This document shows, piece by piece, positions 16,743 through 26,539 of a DNA stretch of 57,457 nt (the first letter of the stretch is position 1; each line of letters starts with the position of its first letter). The notes beneath the pieces are model-generated. The model was given only the letters and a program-made list of their open reading frames with translations. It was not told the origin of the DNA and ran no database searches. The stretch is from Acidimicrobiales bacterium (GTDB lineage: Bacteria; Actinomycetota; Acidimicrobiia; Acidimicrobiales; SZUA-35): assembly GCA_020630195.1 (NCBI GenBank), contig JAHDBV010000021.1:1-57457 (forward strand), written 5' to 3'. The position numbers and the translations under genes were made by a program.

Positions 16743-16772
16743 CTCAGGGTCCGATCAGGGTCGCCCCCGATG
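16743..16772 (+). promoter_or_regulatory. Shared 30-bp envelope-stress element, copy A (histidine kinase gene)
   Basis: Contains TCAGGGT-N4-TCAGGGT, a direct repeat with 11-bp period (one helical turn), followed by a C-rich CCCCCGATG end. It begins exactly 63 nt upstream of the GTG at 16806. Likely target of the adjacent NarL-type regulator (inference). Confidence 0.65.
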
Positions 16773-16793
16773 ACCGCGGTGGTCGGCGCATGC

Positions 16794-16799
16794 GACACT
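16794..16799 (+). promoter_or_regulatory. Leaderless -10 box (GACACT) of the histidine kinase gene
   Basis: At -12 to -7 from GTG 16806, A at -11 and T at -7; no Shine-Dalgarno upstream of the start. Confidence 0.5.
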
Positions 16800-16805
16800 G
16801 AACCC

Positions 16806-17996
16806 GTGACCACGTCCGTTCCCGGTGCCCCCGCACCCCATTGGCAGGTGCCCGACCTGCACCGCGACGCCCTGCTCGGAGGCGTCGCCGCAGGCATCGC
16901 GGCCGAGCTGGGCGTCGAGGCGCTCGTGGTGCGCATCGCCTTCGTCTTCCTGACCGGGGCGGGTGGCCTCGGCATCGCGATCTACGGGCTGGCCTGGCTC
17001 GCCCTGACGCTCTACTGGTCGCGCGATCGGCCGCCGGTGGTCGCCCGCCGGGTGAAGGGCCGGTCGGTGTTCGAGCGCCGCATCGGCATCGCGTTCGTCG
17101 TGTTCGGCCTGTTCGTGCTCGGCGCCGATCTCGGGAGTTCCCGCACGCTCGTCGTGTGGGGCCTCGGCGCGGCCGGTGCCGGGGTCCTGCTGTTCTGGGG
17201 GCGGGCCCGGATCCGTCGACCGTCGGCCGTCGAGCGGATCATCGCGGTGCTGCTCGTGGTCGCCGGCCTCGCCCTCGCCGGCAGTCAGGGCTTCGACGAC
17301 CCCTCGTCGGTCGTGCTGCTCGCCGGTGGTGTGCTCATCATCGCCGGTGCCGTCGCCCTCGTGACCGCCCCGTGGTGGGCGTCCCAGCTGCGCGAACTCG
17401 ACGTCGAGCGTCAGGCCAGGATCCGCTCCGACGAGCGGGCCGAGGTCGGTGCCCACCTCCACGACTCGGTGTTGCAGACCCTCGCGCTCATCCAGAAGGC
17501 GGACGACCCGGCCCGCATGGTCGCCCTGGCCCGCCGCCAGGAACGTGAGCTGCGGAGTTGGATCGACCGTGGAGCCGGAGCCGCCGCGGATTCGTTCCGG
17601 TCGGGGCTCGACCGCATCGCCGACGACGTCGAGGACCGTCACGGCACCCGGCTCGACGTCGTCGTGGTCGGCGGCGACCGGCCCTATGACGACGCGGTCG
17701 ACGGCGTGCTGTCCGCCGTCGGCGAGGCCGCCGTGAACGCGGCGAAACACGCCGGCGTCGACACGGTCGACGTGTTCGCCGATCTGTCCGACCCGACCCG
17801 CCTCGAGGTGTTCGTCCGCGACACCGGCGTCGGCTTCGATCCCGACGAGGTCGACCCGTCCCGCCTCGGCATCCGTTCCTCGATCATCGGCCGCCTCGAG
17901 CGGCTCGGCGGCTCGGCCGCCATCCACACCGCACCGGGGGAGGGGACCGAGGTGGAACTCGTCCTCGGTGTCCACGATCCGGAGACCGCCACATGA
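16806..17996 (+). CDS. PspC-domain sensor histidine kinase (EsrS/LiaS-type)
   Basis: 396-residue membrane sensor. Residues about 14-70 are a PspC domain (LHRDALLGGVAAGIAAELGV), followed by further membrane helices to about 190. The dimerisation/phosphoacceptor segment is HLHDSVLQTLALIQ with phospho-His at 219, typical of NarX/LiaS-type kinases. The ATPase domain has the N-box GEAAVNAAKHAG, the G1 box DTGVGFD and a GEGTEVEL end. It should phosphorylate the regulator whose gene overlaps it by 4 bp. The GTG start is set by the -10 box at -12 to -7 and by the start of the PspC fold. Divergent from its probable inhibitor. Confidence 0.92.
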   Translation: MTTSVPGAPAPHWQVPDLHRDALLGGVAAGIAAELGVEALVVRIAFVFLTGAGGLGIAIYGLAWLALTLYWSRDRPPVVARRVKGRSVFERRIGIAFVVFGLFVLGADLGSSRTLVVWGLGAAGAGVLLFWGRARIRRPSAVERIIAVLLVVAGLALAGSQGFDDPSSVVLLAGGVLIIAGAVALVTAPWWASQLRELDVERQARIRSDERAEVGAHLHDSVLQTLALIQKADDPARMVALARRQERELRSWIDRGAGAAADSFRSGLDRIADDVEDRHGTRLDVVVVGGDRPYDDAVDGVLSAVGEAAVNAAKHAGVDTVDVFADLSDPTRLEVFVRDTGVGFDPDEVDPSRLGIRSSIIGRLERLGGSAAIHTAPGEGTEVELVLGVHDPETAT

Positions 17997-18634
17997 GCTA
18001 CCAACCCACCGTCGTGCTCGTCGACGACCACGACCTCGTCCGGGCCGGGGTCCGAGCCGAGCTCGGCACCGGCGTGCACGTCGTCGGCGAGGCCGACTCG
18101 GTCATCTCCGCCGTCGACGAGATCTGTGAGCGTGTACCCGACGTCGTGCTGCTCGACGTGCACCTCCCCGACGGCACCGGCGCCGATGTCATCTCGGCGG
18201 TGCTGGCCAGGGGGGTCGAGACGACGTTCCTCGCGTTGTCCGTGTCCGATGCCGCCGACGACGTGATCGCGACGATCCGGGCCGGTGCCCGGGGCTACGT
18301 CACGAAGGCGATCACGGGCGACGAGCTGGTGTCGTCGATCATCCGGGTCGCCGAGGGCGACGCCGTGTTCAGTCCCCGGCTCGCGGGGTTCGTGCTGGAT
18401 GCGTTCAGCGGCTCCATCGCCGAGCCGGTCGACCCCGAGCTCGATCTGCTCTCGCCACGAGAGCAGGAGGTGATGCGGTTGTTGGCCCGTGGCTACGCCT
18501 ACAAGGAGATCGCCCGGCGCCTGACGATCTCGATCAAGACGGTCGAGACCCACGCCTCCAACGTGTTGCGCAAACTGCAGCTCTCGTCCCGCCACGAACT
18601 CTCCCGGTGGGCGGCGCAGCGTCGTATCGTCTGA
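17993..18634 (+). CDS. NarL/LuxR-family response regulator (EsrR/LiaR-type)
   Basis: 213-residue DNA-binding regulator. Receiver domain 5-120 with acidic pocket DDHD at 11-14, phospho-acceptor Asp55 (LLDVHLPDG) and Lys in VTKAI near 103. LuxR-type helix-turn-helix about 148-208 (LSPREQEVMRLLARGYAYKEIARRL and KTVETHASNVLRKL). The ATG overlaps the kinase stop as ATGA, so both are made in step. Candidate binding sites are the three 30-bp elements at 16711-16772 and 20293-20322. Confidence 0.93.
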   Translation: MSYQPTVVLVDDHDLVRAGVRAELGTGVHVVGEADSVISAVDEICERVPDVVLLDVHLPDGTGADVISAVLARGVETTFLALSVSDAADDVIATIRAGARGYVTKAITGDELVSSIIRVAEGDAVFSPRLAGFVLDAFSGSIAEPVDPELDLLSPREQEVMRLLARGYAYKEIARRLTISIKTVETHASNVLRKLQLSSRHELSRWAAQRRIV

Positions 18635-18657
18635 GCCCGACGAAACGAGGACCCGCC

Positions 18658-19257
18658 GTGCTCACGAAACTCGCAGACAACTGGAAGATCGCCGCACCGG
18701 TCGGTCTCGTCGGACTGGTCGTGGTCGGCTTCCTCGCCTTCGGCGTGTTCGGCGTCCACACCCTGTTCGTCGACGACGTGGTCGACGAGGAGGGGCCCGC
18801 CTTCGCATCCGGTGCGGTGAGCCAGGACGTGCTCGACGAGATCGACGAGGTGATGGAGACCGAGGACATCCCCGCCGAGGTCGCAGCGGACGAGGCCGAT
18901 CCGATGCCGGGGGAGATCGTCACGCAGTTCCGCGGATCGTTCTTCAGCCTCGCCCATCCGCAGGAGGGCACGGCGGTGGTCCTGAACGACGGGACCGCAC
19001 AGCGCTTCCTGCGTTTCGAGGACGACTTCGCCGGGGACAACGGCCCGGATCTCAACGTCTATCTGACCAGGGCCGACGGCGGGGTGGGGGTCGGCGGCGA
19101 CGGTGACTACGTCGACCTCGGCGACCTCAAGGGCAACATCGGCGCGCAGAACTACGAGATCCCCGAAGACGTCGACCTCACCGAGTTCGACACCGTCGTG
19201 ATCTGGTGTGTGCGCTTCGGCGTGAGCTTCGGCGCCGCCGAGCTGGCCGCCACCTGA
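18658..19257 (+). CDS. DM13-domain membrane-anchored protein
   Basis: 199 residues: short cytoplasmic start, one membrane helix (about 10-38), an acidic linker, then a DM13 domain (about 88-199). The domain shows the family pattern GSFFSLAHPQEGTAVVL, LRFEDDFAGDNGPDLNVYL, a Gly/Asp-rich DYVDLGDLKGNIGAQNYEIP, and the single conserved Cys in TVVIWCVRFGVSFGAAEL. DM13 domains are proposed to act in electron transfer through that Cys; this remains unproven. GTG start has ACGAGG upstream. It follows the response regulator gene by 23 nt and is probably in the same operon. Confidence 0.85.
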   Translation: MLTKLADNWKIAAPVGLVGLVVVGFLAFGVFGVHTLFVDDVVDEEGPAFASGAVSQDVLDEIDEVMETEDIPAEVAADEADPMPGEIVTQFRGSFFSLAHPQEGTAVVLNDGTAQRFLRFEDDFAGDNGPDLNVYLTRADGGVGVGGDGDYVDLGDLKGNIGAQNYEIPEDVDLTEFDTVVIWCVRFGVSFGAAELAAT

Positions 19258-19316
19258 GCCGTCGCCGGGCGGCGCAACTGCAGAAGTGAGCCGAGCCCCA
19301 GCGAGGTGAACGGCGA

Positions 19317-20240
19317 TCAGCTCAGCTCCGCGGCCACCTGGGTCAACACGGCACGGGTCCGGGCGGCCCCGTCGGGGTCGCCCACGAACTCGACGGCGGT
19401 GAAGTCGGTGGCCCCCGAGGCGGCGATGCGGTGGAGATGGTCCCGCACCTGCTCCTCGGAGCCGAAGACGCAGACGTCGCCGACGTTCTCGGCGCCCTCG
19501 CGGTCGAGCATCGCCCGGTAGGACGGGAGCTGGCCGTAGATCTCGAGCACGGAGTTGGCGAACGCCTTCGAGCCCTCGACGTCGTCGGTGACGGCCACCG
19601 GGAGCGAGCACAACACCCGGGGAGCGGCTCGGTCCGCGGCGGCCGCCGCCTCGTTCATGACCGGCGCGATGTGGCTCTCGATCGTGGCCGGCCCGACCAT
19701 CCACAGGATCGTGCCGTCGGTGCGCTTGCCGGCGATCTTCAGCATCTGCTCACCGAGGGCGGCGACCATCAGCGACGGCGGGGTGTCGGTCGGCCGGGCC
19801 TGCGGCTCGGTGATGTAGGTGAACATCTCGCCGCGGTACTCCACGGCCTCACCGGCGAGCAGCGGCTCCAACACGTTGAGGTAGTCGAGGAAGTGGCGGA
19901 TCGGGCGCTCGAAGCTCATGCCCCAGCGGTCCTCGACCGCCGGCTTGTGCGACAGGCCGATGCCGAGCGTGATGCGGCCAGCGGTCGCCGCCTGCGCGGT
20001 GAGTGCCTGCGACGCGAGTGCCGAGGGATGGCGCGGGTAGGTGGGGATGACCGCGGTGCCGAGCTCGAGCGTCGGGGCCGCCGATGCCACGTGGGCGAGT
20101 GCGAGCAACGCGTCGACGGCGCCGGTCTGGGCCAACCACCACGACGAGAACCCGTCGGCCTCCGCCCGGGCGGCGTGGGCCGCCATGGTGTCGAGGTCGG
20201 GCGAGGCGAGCAGGTTCGAGGCGTTGAGTCCGATGCGCAT
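19317..20240 (-). CDS. LLM-class (F420-dependent type) oxidoreductase
   Basis: 307-residue luciferase-like monooxygenase-fold enzyme. The TIM-barrel opening MRIGLNASNLL, the GRITLGIGLSHKP segment and the strand PSLMVAALGEQMLKIAGKRTDG are typical of actinobacterial F420-dependent reductases of the LLM family. F420 use is inferred from the lineage and the lack of a flavin reductase partner. The ATG is set by TAGGTT at -12 to -7. It is convergent with the DM13 gene and divergent from the ABC exporter. Confidence 0.85.
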   Translation of the reverse strand: MRIGLNASNLLASPDLDTMAAHAARAEADGFSSWWLAQTGAVDALLALAHVASAAPTLELGTAVIPTYPRHPSALASQALTAQAATAGRITLGIGLSHKPAVEDRWGMSFERPIRHFLDYLNVLEPLLAGEAVEYRGEMFTYITEPQARPTDTPPSLMVAALGEQMLKIAGKRTDGTILWMVGPATIESHIAPVMNEAAAAADRAAPRVLCSLPVAVTDDVEGSKAFANSVLEIYGQLPSYRAMLDREGAENVGDVCVFGSEEQVRDHLHRIAASGATDFTAVEFVGDPDGAARTRAVLTQVAAELS

Positions 20241-20246
20241 GGGCGG

Positions 20247-20252
20247 AACCTA
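20247..20252 (-). promoter_or_regulatory. Leaderless -10 box (TAGGTT) of the LLM oxidoreductase gene
   Basis: TAGGTT at -12 to -7 of the ATG at 20240. Confidence 0.5.
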
Positions 20253-20292
20253 GTCGTGCGGCGGGGGTCGACCCGGGTGTGGTCGGGGTCGT

Positions 20293-20322
20293 CTCAGGGT
20301 TCGTTCGGGGTCCGTCCCGATG
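20293..20322 (+). promoter_or_regulatory. Shared 30-bp envelope-stress element, copy B (ABC exporter)
   Basis: Matches copy A in 24 of 30 positions, with TCAGGGT-N4-TCGGGGT direct repeats and the same CCCGATG end. It begins exactly 63 nt upstream of the ATG at 20356, the spacing found for the two other copies 3.6 kb away. Confidence 0.65.
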
Positions 20323-20343
20323 TCGCGCCAACCGGAAGGCGCT

Positions 20344-20349
20344 CACGAT
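20344..20349 (+). promoter_or_regulatory. Leaderless -10 box (CACGAT) of the ABC exporter operon
   Basis: At -12 to -7 from ATG 20356, A at -11 and T at -7. Confidence 0.45.
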
Positions 20350-20355
20350 CGTCTC

Positions 20356-21120
20356 ATGACCACGGCCCCAGCGACCACGAGGACCATCGCCATGCACGAC
20401 ATCGACCCGTCTCCCGCACCGTCACCGGCGGGGACCCTGCTGACCGCACGCGACGTGCACAAGACCTACCGGACCGGCGACGTGGAGGTCGCCGCACTCC
20501 GCGGGGTCGACCTCGACGTGCTCGGCGGCTCGTTCAACGTCGTGATGGGCCCGTCCGGCAACGGCAAGACGACCCTGCTCAACTGCCTCTCCGGACTCGA
20601 CGAGATCGACCGCGGTGAGGTGATGCTGGCGGGGAACGACGTGCACGGCCGCAACGACCGGGCCCGTACACGGCTCCGGGCCGAGCGCATGGGGTTCGTG
20701 TTCCAGAGCTTCAACCTGCTCCCGGTGCTCGACGTCGCCGAGAACGCCGAGTTGCCCCTGCTCGCCGCCGGCGCCTCCCCGAAGCAGGCCCGTGCCCGGG
20801 CACTCGACCTGCTGACCCGGGTCGGCCTCGCCGATCGGGCCCGACATCGTCCGGCCGAGCTCTCCGGCGGTGAGCAGCAGCGGGTGGCGATCGCCCGGGC
20901 GCTCGTGACCGACCCGGATGTCGTGTGGGCCGACGAGCCGACCGGCAATCTCGACTCGGCCACGGCCCAGCAGGTGCTCGAGCTCTTCCGCGAGGTGAAC
21001 GCGGCCGGGCAGACGATCGTGATGATCACCCACGACCCCACGATCGCCCGAGCCGGTGACCGCCGCATCGTCGTCACCGACGGCCGGATCTCGACCGACG
21101 AGATCGTCGGGGGTCGATGA
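20356..21120 (+). CDS. MacB/LolD-type ABC transporter ATP-binding protein
   Basis: 254-residue ATPase of the type VII ABC (mechanotransmission) family. Walker [10 protein letters not shown] at 65-73, [13 protein letters not shown]-loop, signature [15 protein letters not shown], Walker [15 protein letters not shown]-loop MITHD. The ADEPTGNLD form is typical of MacB, LolD and FtsE relatives. It drives the large permease encoded next, whose start overlaps its stop by 4 bp. ATG 20356 is chosen because the conserved upstream element and -10 box keep the same spacing as in two other genes. In EsrISR-like systems an ABC exporter is a known stress target, which fits. Confidence 0.92.
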   Translation: MTTAPATTRTIAMHDIDPSPAPSPAGTLLTARDVHKTYRTGDVEVAALRGVDLDVLGGSFNVVMGPSGNGKTTLLNCLSGLDEIDRGEVMLAGNDVHGRNDRARTRLRAERMGFVFQSFNLLPVLDVAENAELPLLAAGASPKQARARALDLLTRVGLADRARHRPAELSGGEQQRVAIARALVTDPDVVWADEPTGNLDSATAQQVLELFREVNAAGQTIVMITHDPTIARAGDRRIVVTDGRISTDEIVGGR

Positions 21121-23951
21121 TGGTCACCATCGCCGCCGCCGTCGTGCTCGTGGTGCTGATCATCGGCATCGCCCGCACCATCGTCCGCCGCCCCGCCCTC
21201 GGGCGCCTCGCCGTGGGCAACGTCGTCCGCCGCCGGGGCGAGTCGGCCCTCGTGGTGGGGGGCTCGATGCTCGCCACCGCACTGATCACCGGATCGTTCC
21301 TCATCGGGGAGAGCTTCGGTACCTCGATCCGGGCGATCGCCGGCTCCGAGCTCGGTCCGATCGACGAGATCGTCCGCGTGGACGACCGCGACGAGTCCAC
21401 GGTCGCCACCGAGCGGATCCGGGCGCTCGCCGCGGGATCCGATGACATCGACGGGGTCCTCCCGGTGACCGTCGCCGAGGTCGGGCTGCTCCACCCCGAC
21501 GGCACGGCCGCCGTGGGTGATGCCGAGATCGGCGAGGTCGACCTGGCCGCCGCCGTCGACTTCGGAGGTCGGCCGGCCGACACCGGTCTCGCGGGTGTCG
21601 ATCTCGACCGGGTCGCCGCGCTCGGTTCGGAGGCGATCGTGCTCGACGAACGTGTGGCCGACGAGCTCGGCGTCACGGTCGGCGACCCGGTCGTCGTGGC
21701 CGCGGGCCCGCTCGAGGCGACCATGATCGTCGCCGGGCTGGCCGAGCCGAGTGGCCTCGGCGGGTTCCGGGATGCGTGGATCCCCGCCGGAGCCCTCACC
21801 GACGGCATCGACGACGCCGCCGAGGTCACCACCGAACTGGTGCTCGTCTCCAACACCGGAGGTGTGCTCGATGGTGCCGACCGCAGTGAGGCCGTCGTCG
21901 CCGAGCTCGAGGCGGCGCTCGCCGATCTCGGTGTCGACGCCACCGACCCGGTGGTGAACGACACCAAGGCCGATCTGCTGACGGCGGCCGACGAGGAGGC
22001 CGCCGAGAACACCCAGCTGTTCGCCACCATCGGTGGGTTCAGCGTGGCGGCCGGGATCCTGCTCGTGGTCAACCTCTTCGTGATGCTCGCCGAGGAGCGC
22101 ACGGTCGAGCTCGGCACCCTCCGGGCGATCGGGTTCGATCGCCGACGGGTCGCCGCGATCCTGCGGGCGGAGGGTCTCGTCTACGGCGCACTCGCCGCCG
22201 CCTGCGGTGCACTCGCCGGTGTCGGGGTCGCGGGTCTCGTGATCCGTGCCGCCGCGGCGCTGTTCGACGACGACGACTTCACGGTGCGGCTCGACATCGC
22301 CCCGGGTGCGCTCGTCTCGGGGTTCCTCATCGGGCTCGCCATCTCCCAGCTCACCGTCACACTCACGAGCGCCCGGATCGTGCGTCGCAACGTGATCGCC
22401 GCACTCCGCCAGCTTCCCCAGGTGCAGCGCCGGGTGCCCGGGCGTGGTGCGACCGTCGCCGCCACCGTGGTGTCGGTGCTCGGTGTCGTCCTGTACGTCG
22501 TCGGCGGCGACGTCGGCTCCCTGCTGATCCTCGGACCGGTGCTCGCCGTGGCGGGCCTGATCCCGCTCGCGGCCCGTGTCGTCGGGCGCAACGCCGCCGC
22601 CATCGGGCTCGGACTCGTCGCCTCGATCTGGCCGCCGCTCGCGTTCCAGGTGCACGAGTCGACGATGGTCGATGCCGATGTCGACGTGTTCCTGACCCTC
22701 GGACTCTCCCTGGTCGCGCTGTCCGCGATCGTGCTCGGCCACGCCGGGCCGATCTGGCGGCGCCTGCTCGGTCGTCGTGGCGGCATCGTGACCCGGGTGG
22801 GGTTCGCCCACCCGCTCGCCCGGCCCGGTCGGACGGCGATGCTCGTGTCGATGTACGCCCTCATCGTGTTCACCGTCACCTTCATGGCGGCCATCAACTC
22901 GGTGTTCGCCGCCCAGGTGCCGGCCTTCGCCCGCTCCGCCGGTGGTGACTGGGGCGGTGTGGTCGATCTGAACCCGACCGCCGTCGTCACCGCCGACGAC
23001 GTCGCCGCCCTCGACGGGATCGACGCCGTGGCCACGACCACGCTGCAGCGCATCGAGATCGGTCGGGTCGTCGACGACGCCGACGGTCGCCGCATCGACG
23101 GCGACGGCCGGTGGCGCACGACGGCCGTCGGCGACGATTTCACCGCCGTCACCCCACCGGAGCTGCGCTCGACGGCCGCCGGCTTCGCCGATGTCGATGC
23201 CGTGTGGGCCGCCGTGACCGCCGGTGAGGCCGTCGTGGCCCCCGGCGAGGACGAGGGGGGTTGGGTGGCCGGCACCGTGCTCCAGCTCCGCGACGCGGAC
23301 CTCGAGGACGGTCCGACCCGTGACGTGGTGGTCGCCGCGACGTATCGCCTGGGTTGGTCGGTCGGGTCGGGCGTCTTCGTCGGCCCCCCGGTCGTCGACG
23401 ACGTGCTCGACGGCGATGCCGGCCGGACACGGTTCTACGTCGCGGGGGAGACGGCGGCGCTCTCGTCGATCGACGAGACCTTCGTCGCCGCCGGCGCGGA
23501 CACGACCACCTTCCGGGGCGCCGCCGACGACGAGATCTCCGGGCAGCAGTCGTTCATCCGGCTGCTCCAGGGATACCTCGCCGTGGGTCTGCTCATCGGC
23601 ATCGCCGGCCTGGCCGTGGTGCTGATCCGGGCGGTGCGCGAGCGTCGCCGTCAGCTCGGCACGATGCGGGCGATCGGTGTGCCGGCCGCGCTCGTCGAGC
23701 GCAGCTTCCTCGTCGAGGGCGCCTTCATCGGCGTCCAGGGTGTGCTCGTCGGCATCGGCCTCGGACTGCTCGCCGCCTGGCAGGTGCTGATCGGCACCTC
23801 GTCGTTCGAGGCCGACCTCAGCTGGCGCACGCCGTGGGCGGCGATCGTGGTGCTCACGGTCGTGGCCGTCGGAGCCTCCGTGCTCGCCGCGGTGGCGCCG
23901 GCCCGTCGGGCCGGCCGGATCACTCCGGCCGTCGCCCTCCGGGAGCACTGA
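21117..23951 (+). CDS. FtsX/MacB-type ABC transporter permease, two-unit
   Basis: 944-residue membrane protein with two FtsX units. TM1 (about 3-22) and a second anchor near 41-62 precede an extracytoplasmic domain (about 70-290). Three helices follow (about 300-430) with the conserved [18 protein letters not shown] loop, then a central membrane segment (about 440-560), a second extracytoplasmic domain (about 610-800) and three last helices with [19 protein letters not shown]. Such doubled permeases work as monomers or dimers with one ATPase and move lipids, peptides or antibiotics, or transmit force. It is coupled to the ATPase gene by ATGA. Confidence 0.9.
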   Translation: MMVTIAAAVVLVVLIIGIARTIVRRPALGRLAVGNVVRRRGESALVVGGSMLATALITGSFLIGESFGTSIRAIAGSELGPIDEIVRVDDRDESTVATERIRALAAGSDDIDGVLPVTVAEVGLLHPDGTAAVGDAEIGEVDLAAAVDFGGRPADTGLAGVDLDRVAALGSEAIVLDERVADELGVTVGDPVVVAAGPLEATMIVAGLAEPSGLGGFRDAWIPAGALTDGIDDAAEVTTELVLVSNTGGVLDGADRSEAVVAELEAALADLGVDATDPVVNDTKADLLTAADEEAAENTQLFATIGGFSVAAGILLVVNLFVMLAEERTVELGTLRAIGFDRRRVAAILRAEGLVYGALAAACGALAGVGVAGLVIRAAAALFDDDDFTVRLDIAPGALVSGFLIGLAISQLTVTLTSARIVRRNVIAALRQLPQVQRRVPGRGATVAATVVSVLGVVLYVVGGDVGSLLILGPVLAVAGLIPLAARVVGRNAAAIGLGLVASIWPPLAFQVHESTMVDADVDVFLTLGLSLVALSAIVLGHAGPIWRRLLGRRGGIVTRVGFAHPLARPGRTAMLVSMYALIVFTVTFMAAINSVFAAQVPAFARSAGGDWGGVVDLNPTAVVTADDVAALDGIDAVATTTLQRIEIGRVVDDADGRRIDGDGRWRTTAVGDDFTAVTPPELRSTAAGFADVDAVWAAVTAGEAVVAPGEDEGGWVAGTVLQLRDADLEDGPTRDVVVAATYRLGWSVGSGVFVGPPVVDDVLDGDAGRTRFYVAGETAALSSIDETFVAAGADTTTFRGAADDEISGQQSFIRLLQGYLAVGLLIGIAGLAVVLIRAVRERRRQLGTMRAIGVPAALVERSFLVEGAFIGVQGVLVGIGLGLLAAWQVLIGTSSFEADLSWRTPWAAIVVLTVVAVGASVLAAVAPARRAGRITPAVALREH

Positions 23952-23959
23952 GGCATCCG

Positions 23960-24232
23960 CTAGTCCTTGAGCGCCACCGCATTCGGCGTGACGTTCATGT
24001 TCGGCACGTACTCCGGTGTCTCGATGTCGGCACCCTCGCCGCCCTGCGAGGCCCGGAGTACGTCCCGACAGTCGTCGCAGGGTCCGTAGATCCGCACCGT
24101 CGTCGGGGCGCCACAGCGGGGGCAGTCGATGTCGAGCTCGGCTCGCAACTCGGTCCCGATCTGGTCCGAGACCCTCGGCGGGAGATTCGGCAGCGCCTCG
24201 CCCCGCCCGTCGTCGGTGGTGGTGTCACTCAT
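23960..24232 (-). CDS. Small zinc-ribbon protein coupled to the AIM24 gene
   Basis: 90 residues. One CPRCG and one CDDCR pair about 15 residues apart form a likely four-Cys zinc ribbon (residues about 36-56), followed by an acidic tail. Function not recognised. Start and the AIM24 stop share a base (TGATG), so the two are cotranslated. The end lies 8 nt from the convergent permease gene. Confidence 0.65.
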   Translation of the reverse strand: MSDTTTDDGRGEALPNLPPRVSDQIGTELRAELDIDCPRCGAPTTVRIYGPCDDCRDVLRASQGGEGADIETPEYVPNMNVTPNAVALKD

Positions 24233-25014
24233 CAGCGGTTCTCGAAGATCGTCGAGAGGCCACCGATGACCGAACCCTCGCCCTGGCTGCCGCCGGGCTG
24301 GAGGTTGGCCACGACACGGTCGGCCAGTCGGTTGAACGGCAGCGACTGGAGCCACACCCAGCCGGTGCCCTGGAGCGTGGCGAGGAACAGTCCTTCGCCG
24401 CCGAACACCATCGACTTGAGGTTGCCGGCCCGCTGGATGTCGTAGCTGATCGACGGCTGCATGGCGACGAGGCAGCCGGTGTCGACCCGGAGCGTCTCGT
24501 TGTCGAGGTAGCGGGGCACGACGGTGCCGCCGGCGTGGATGAACACCATCCCGTCGCCCTGGAGATCCTGGAGGATGAAGCCCTCGCCGCCGAACAGACC
24601 GGCGCCGAGTTTGCGGTTGAACGCGATCCCGACCTGGGTGCCCATGGCGGCGGCGAGGAACGAGTCCTTCTGGCAGATCAGCCGACCGCCGGCCTTCGCG
24701 AGGTCGACCGGCACGATCTTGCCGGGGTACGGCGCCGCGAACGCGGCCTTCTGCTTGCCGTGTCCGGTGTTGGTGAAGTGGGTGAGGAACAGCGACTCGC
24801 CCGTGAGGGCCCGCTTGCCGATCTGCTTGGCCTTGTTGAAGAACCCGTCGGACGGGCTCGTGCCGTCACCCATCTTCGACTCGAACCCGATGCCCTGCTC
24901 GAGGTACATCATCGTGCCGGCCTCGGCGATCACGGTCTCACCCGGATCGAGCTCGATCTCGACGAACTGAAGGTCGTCGCCGTACACGTGATAGTCGACT
25001 TCGTGGCTCCGCAC
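24232..25014 (-). CDS. AIM24 / TIGR00266-family protein
   Basis: 260 residues with the family's repeated beta fold: [25 protein letters not shown] at the start, then [28 protein letters not shown] and [14 protein letters not shown], ending [22 protein letters not shown]. Bacterial members are widespread, cytosolic and of unknown role; the name comes from a mitochondrial homologue. GTG start with AGGAG 5 nt upstream. Followed by a coupled zinc-ribbon gene. Confidence 0.9.
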   Translation of the reverse strand: MRSHEVDYHVYGDDLQFVEIELDPGETVIAEAGTMMYLEQGIGFESKMGDGTSPSDGFFNKAKQIGKRALTGESLFLTHFTNTGHGKQKAAFAAPYPGKIVPVDLAKAGGRLICQKDSFLAAAMGTQVGIAFNRKLGAGLFGGEGFILQDLQGDGMVFIHAGGTVVPRYLDNETLRVDTGCLVAMQPSISYDIQRAGNLKSMVFGGEGLFLATLQGTGWVWLQSLPFNRLADRVVANLQPGGSQGEGSVIGGLSTIFENR

Positions 25015-25091
25015 GGGTGCTCCTGGGGTTCGTTTGTTGTCGTCCGGTCACTTGCTGGTGCCGGATTGTCGGATCATCGCAGTGTCGCACA

Positions 25092-25120
25092 TGAACAGGG
25101 CGTCACCCGCCTGCTACGGT
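25092..25120 (+). promoter_or_regulatory. Sigma70-type promoter for the MsmX/UgpC-type ATPase gene
   Basis: TGAACA (25092-25097), 17-nt spacer, TACGGT (25115-25120). Transcription would begin near 25127, giving a leader of about 64 nt with a GGGGGG ribosome site before the ATG. Confidence 0.45.
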
Positions 25121-25190
25121 TTCGTCCCGGCAACGAGTGCAGCGCCGCACCAGTGTGTCGACAACTCGTCACCATCAGGGGGGAACACTC

Positions 25191-26381
<1,191 letters not shown>

Positions 26382-26401
26382 GTCGTTCCCGGGATCCGGC
26401 A

Positions 26402-26439
26402 CGGCCCGCCCTCTCCGGAGGGCGGGCCGCCGCCGTTTT
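26402..26439 (+). terminator. Rho-independent terminator after the MsmX/UgpC-type ATPase gene
   Basis: Perfect 12-bp GC-rich stem (26402-26413 with 26418-26429), TCCG loop, then TTTT at 26436-26439 after a 6-nt GC spacer. The delayed, short T run makes it a moderate terminator. Confidence 0.7.
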
Positions 26440-26539
26440 CGGGCCTGGGTGATCCCGCCCGGACGGCAGGACCACCCAAGACGGCGCCGTCGGTCGAGCG
26501 ATACAAAAGGGGCCGATTCGCGCACGGAGGGAATGCATC

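Noticed and set aside
16714-16805. The direct repeat TCAGGG read as a terminator or REP-like repeat.
   Set aside because: No T run, and the conserved spacing to three start codons points to a promoter element.
20466-21120. MacB/FtsX pair as the cell-division FtsE/FtsX system.
   Set aside because: The permease is 944 residues with two FtsX units and large outer domains; FtsX is about 300 residues.
20466-23948. An 1160-codon antisense frame over the ABC exporter.
   Set aside because: Same shadow effect; the ABC ATPase and FtsX motifs are on the plus strand.
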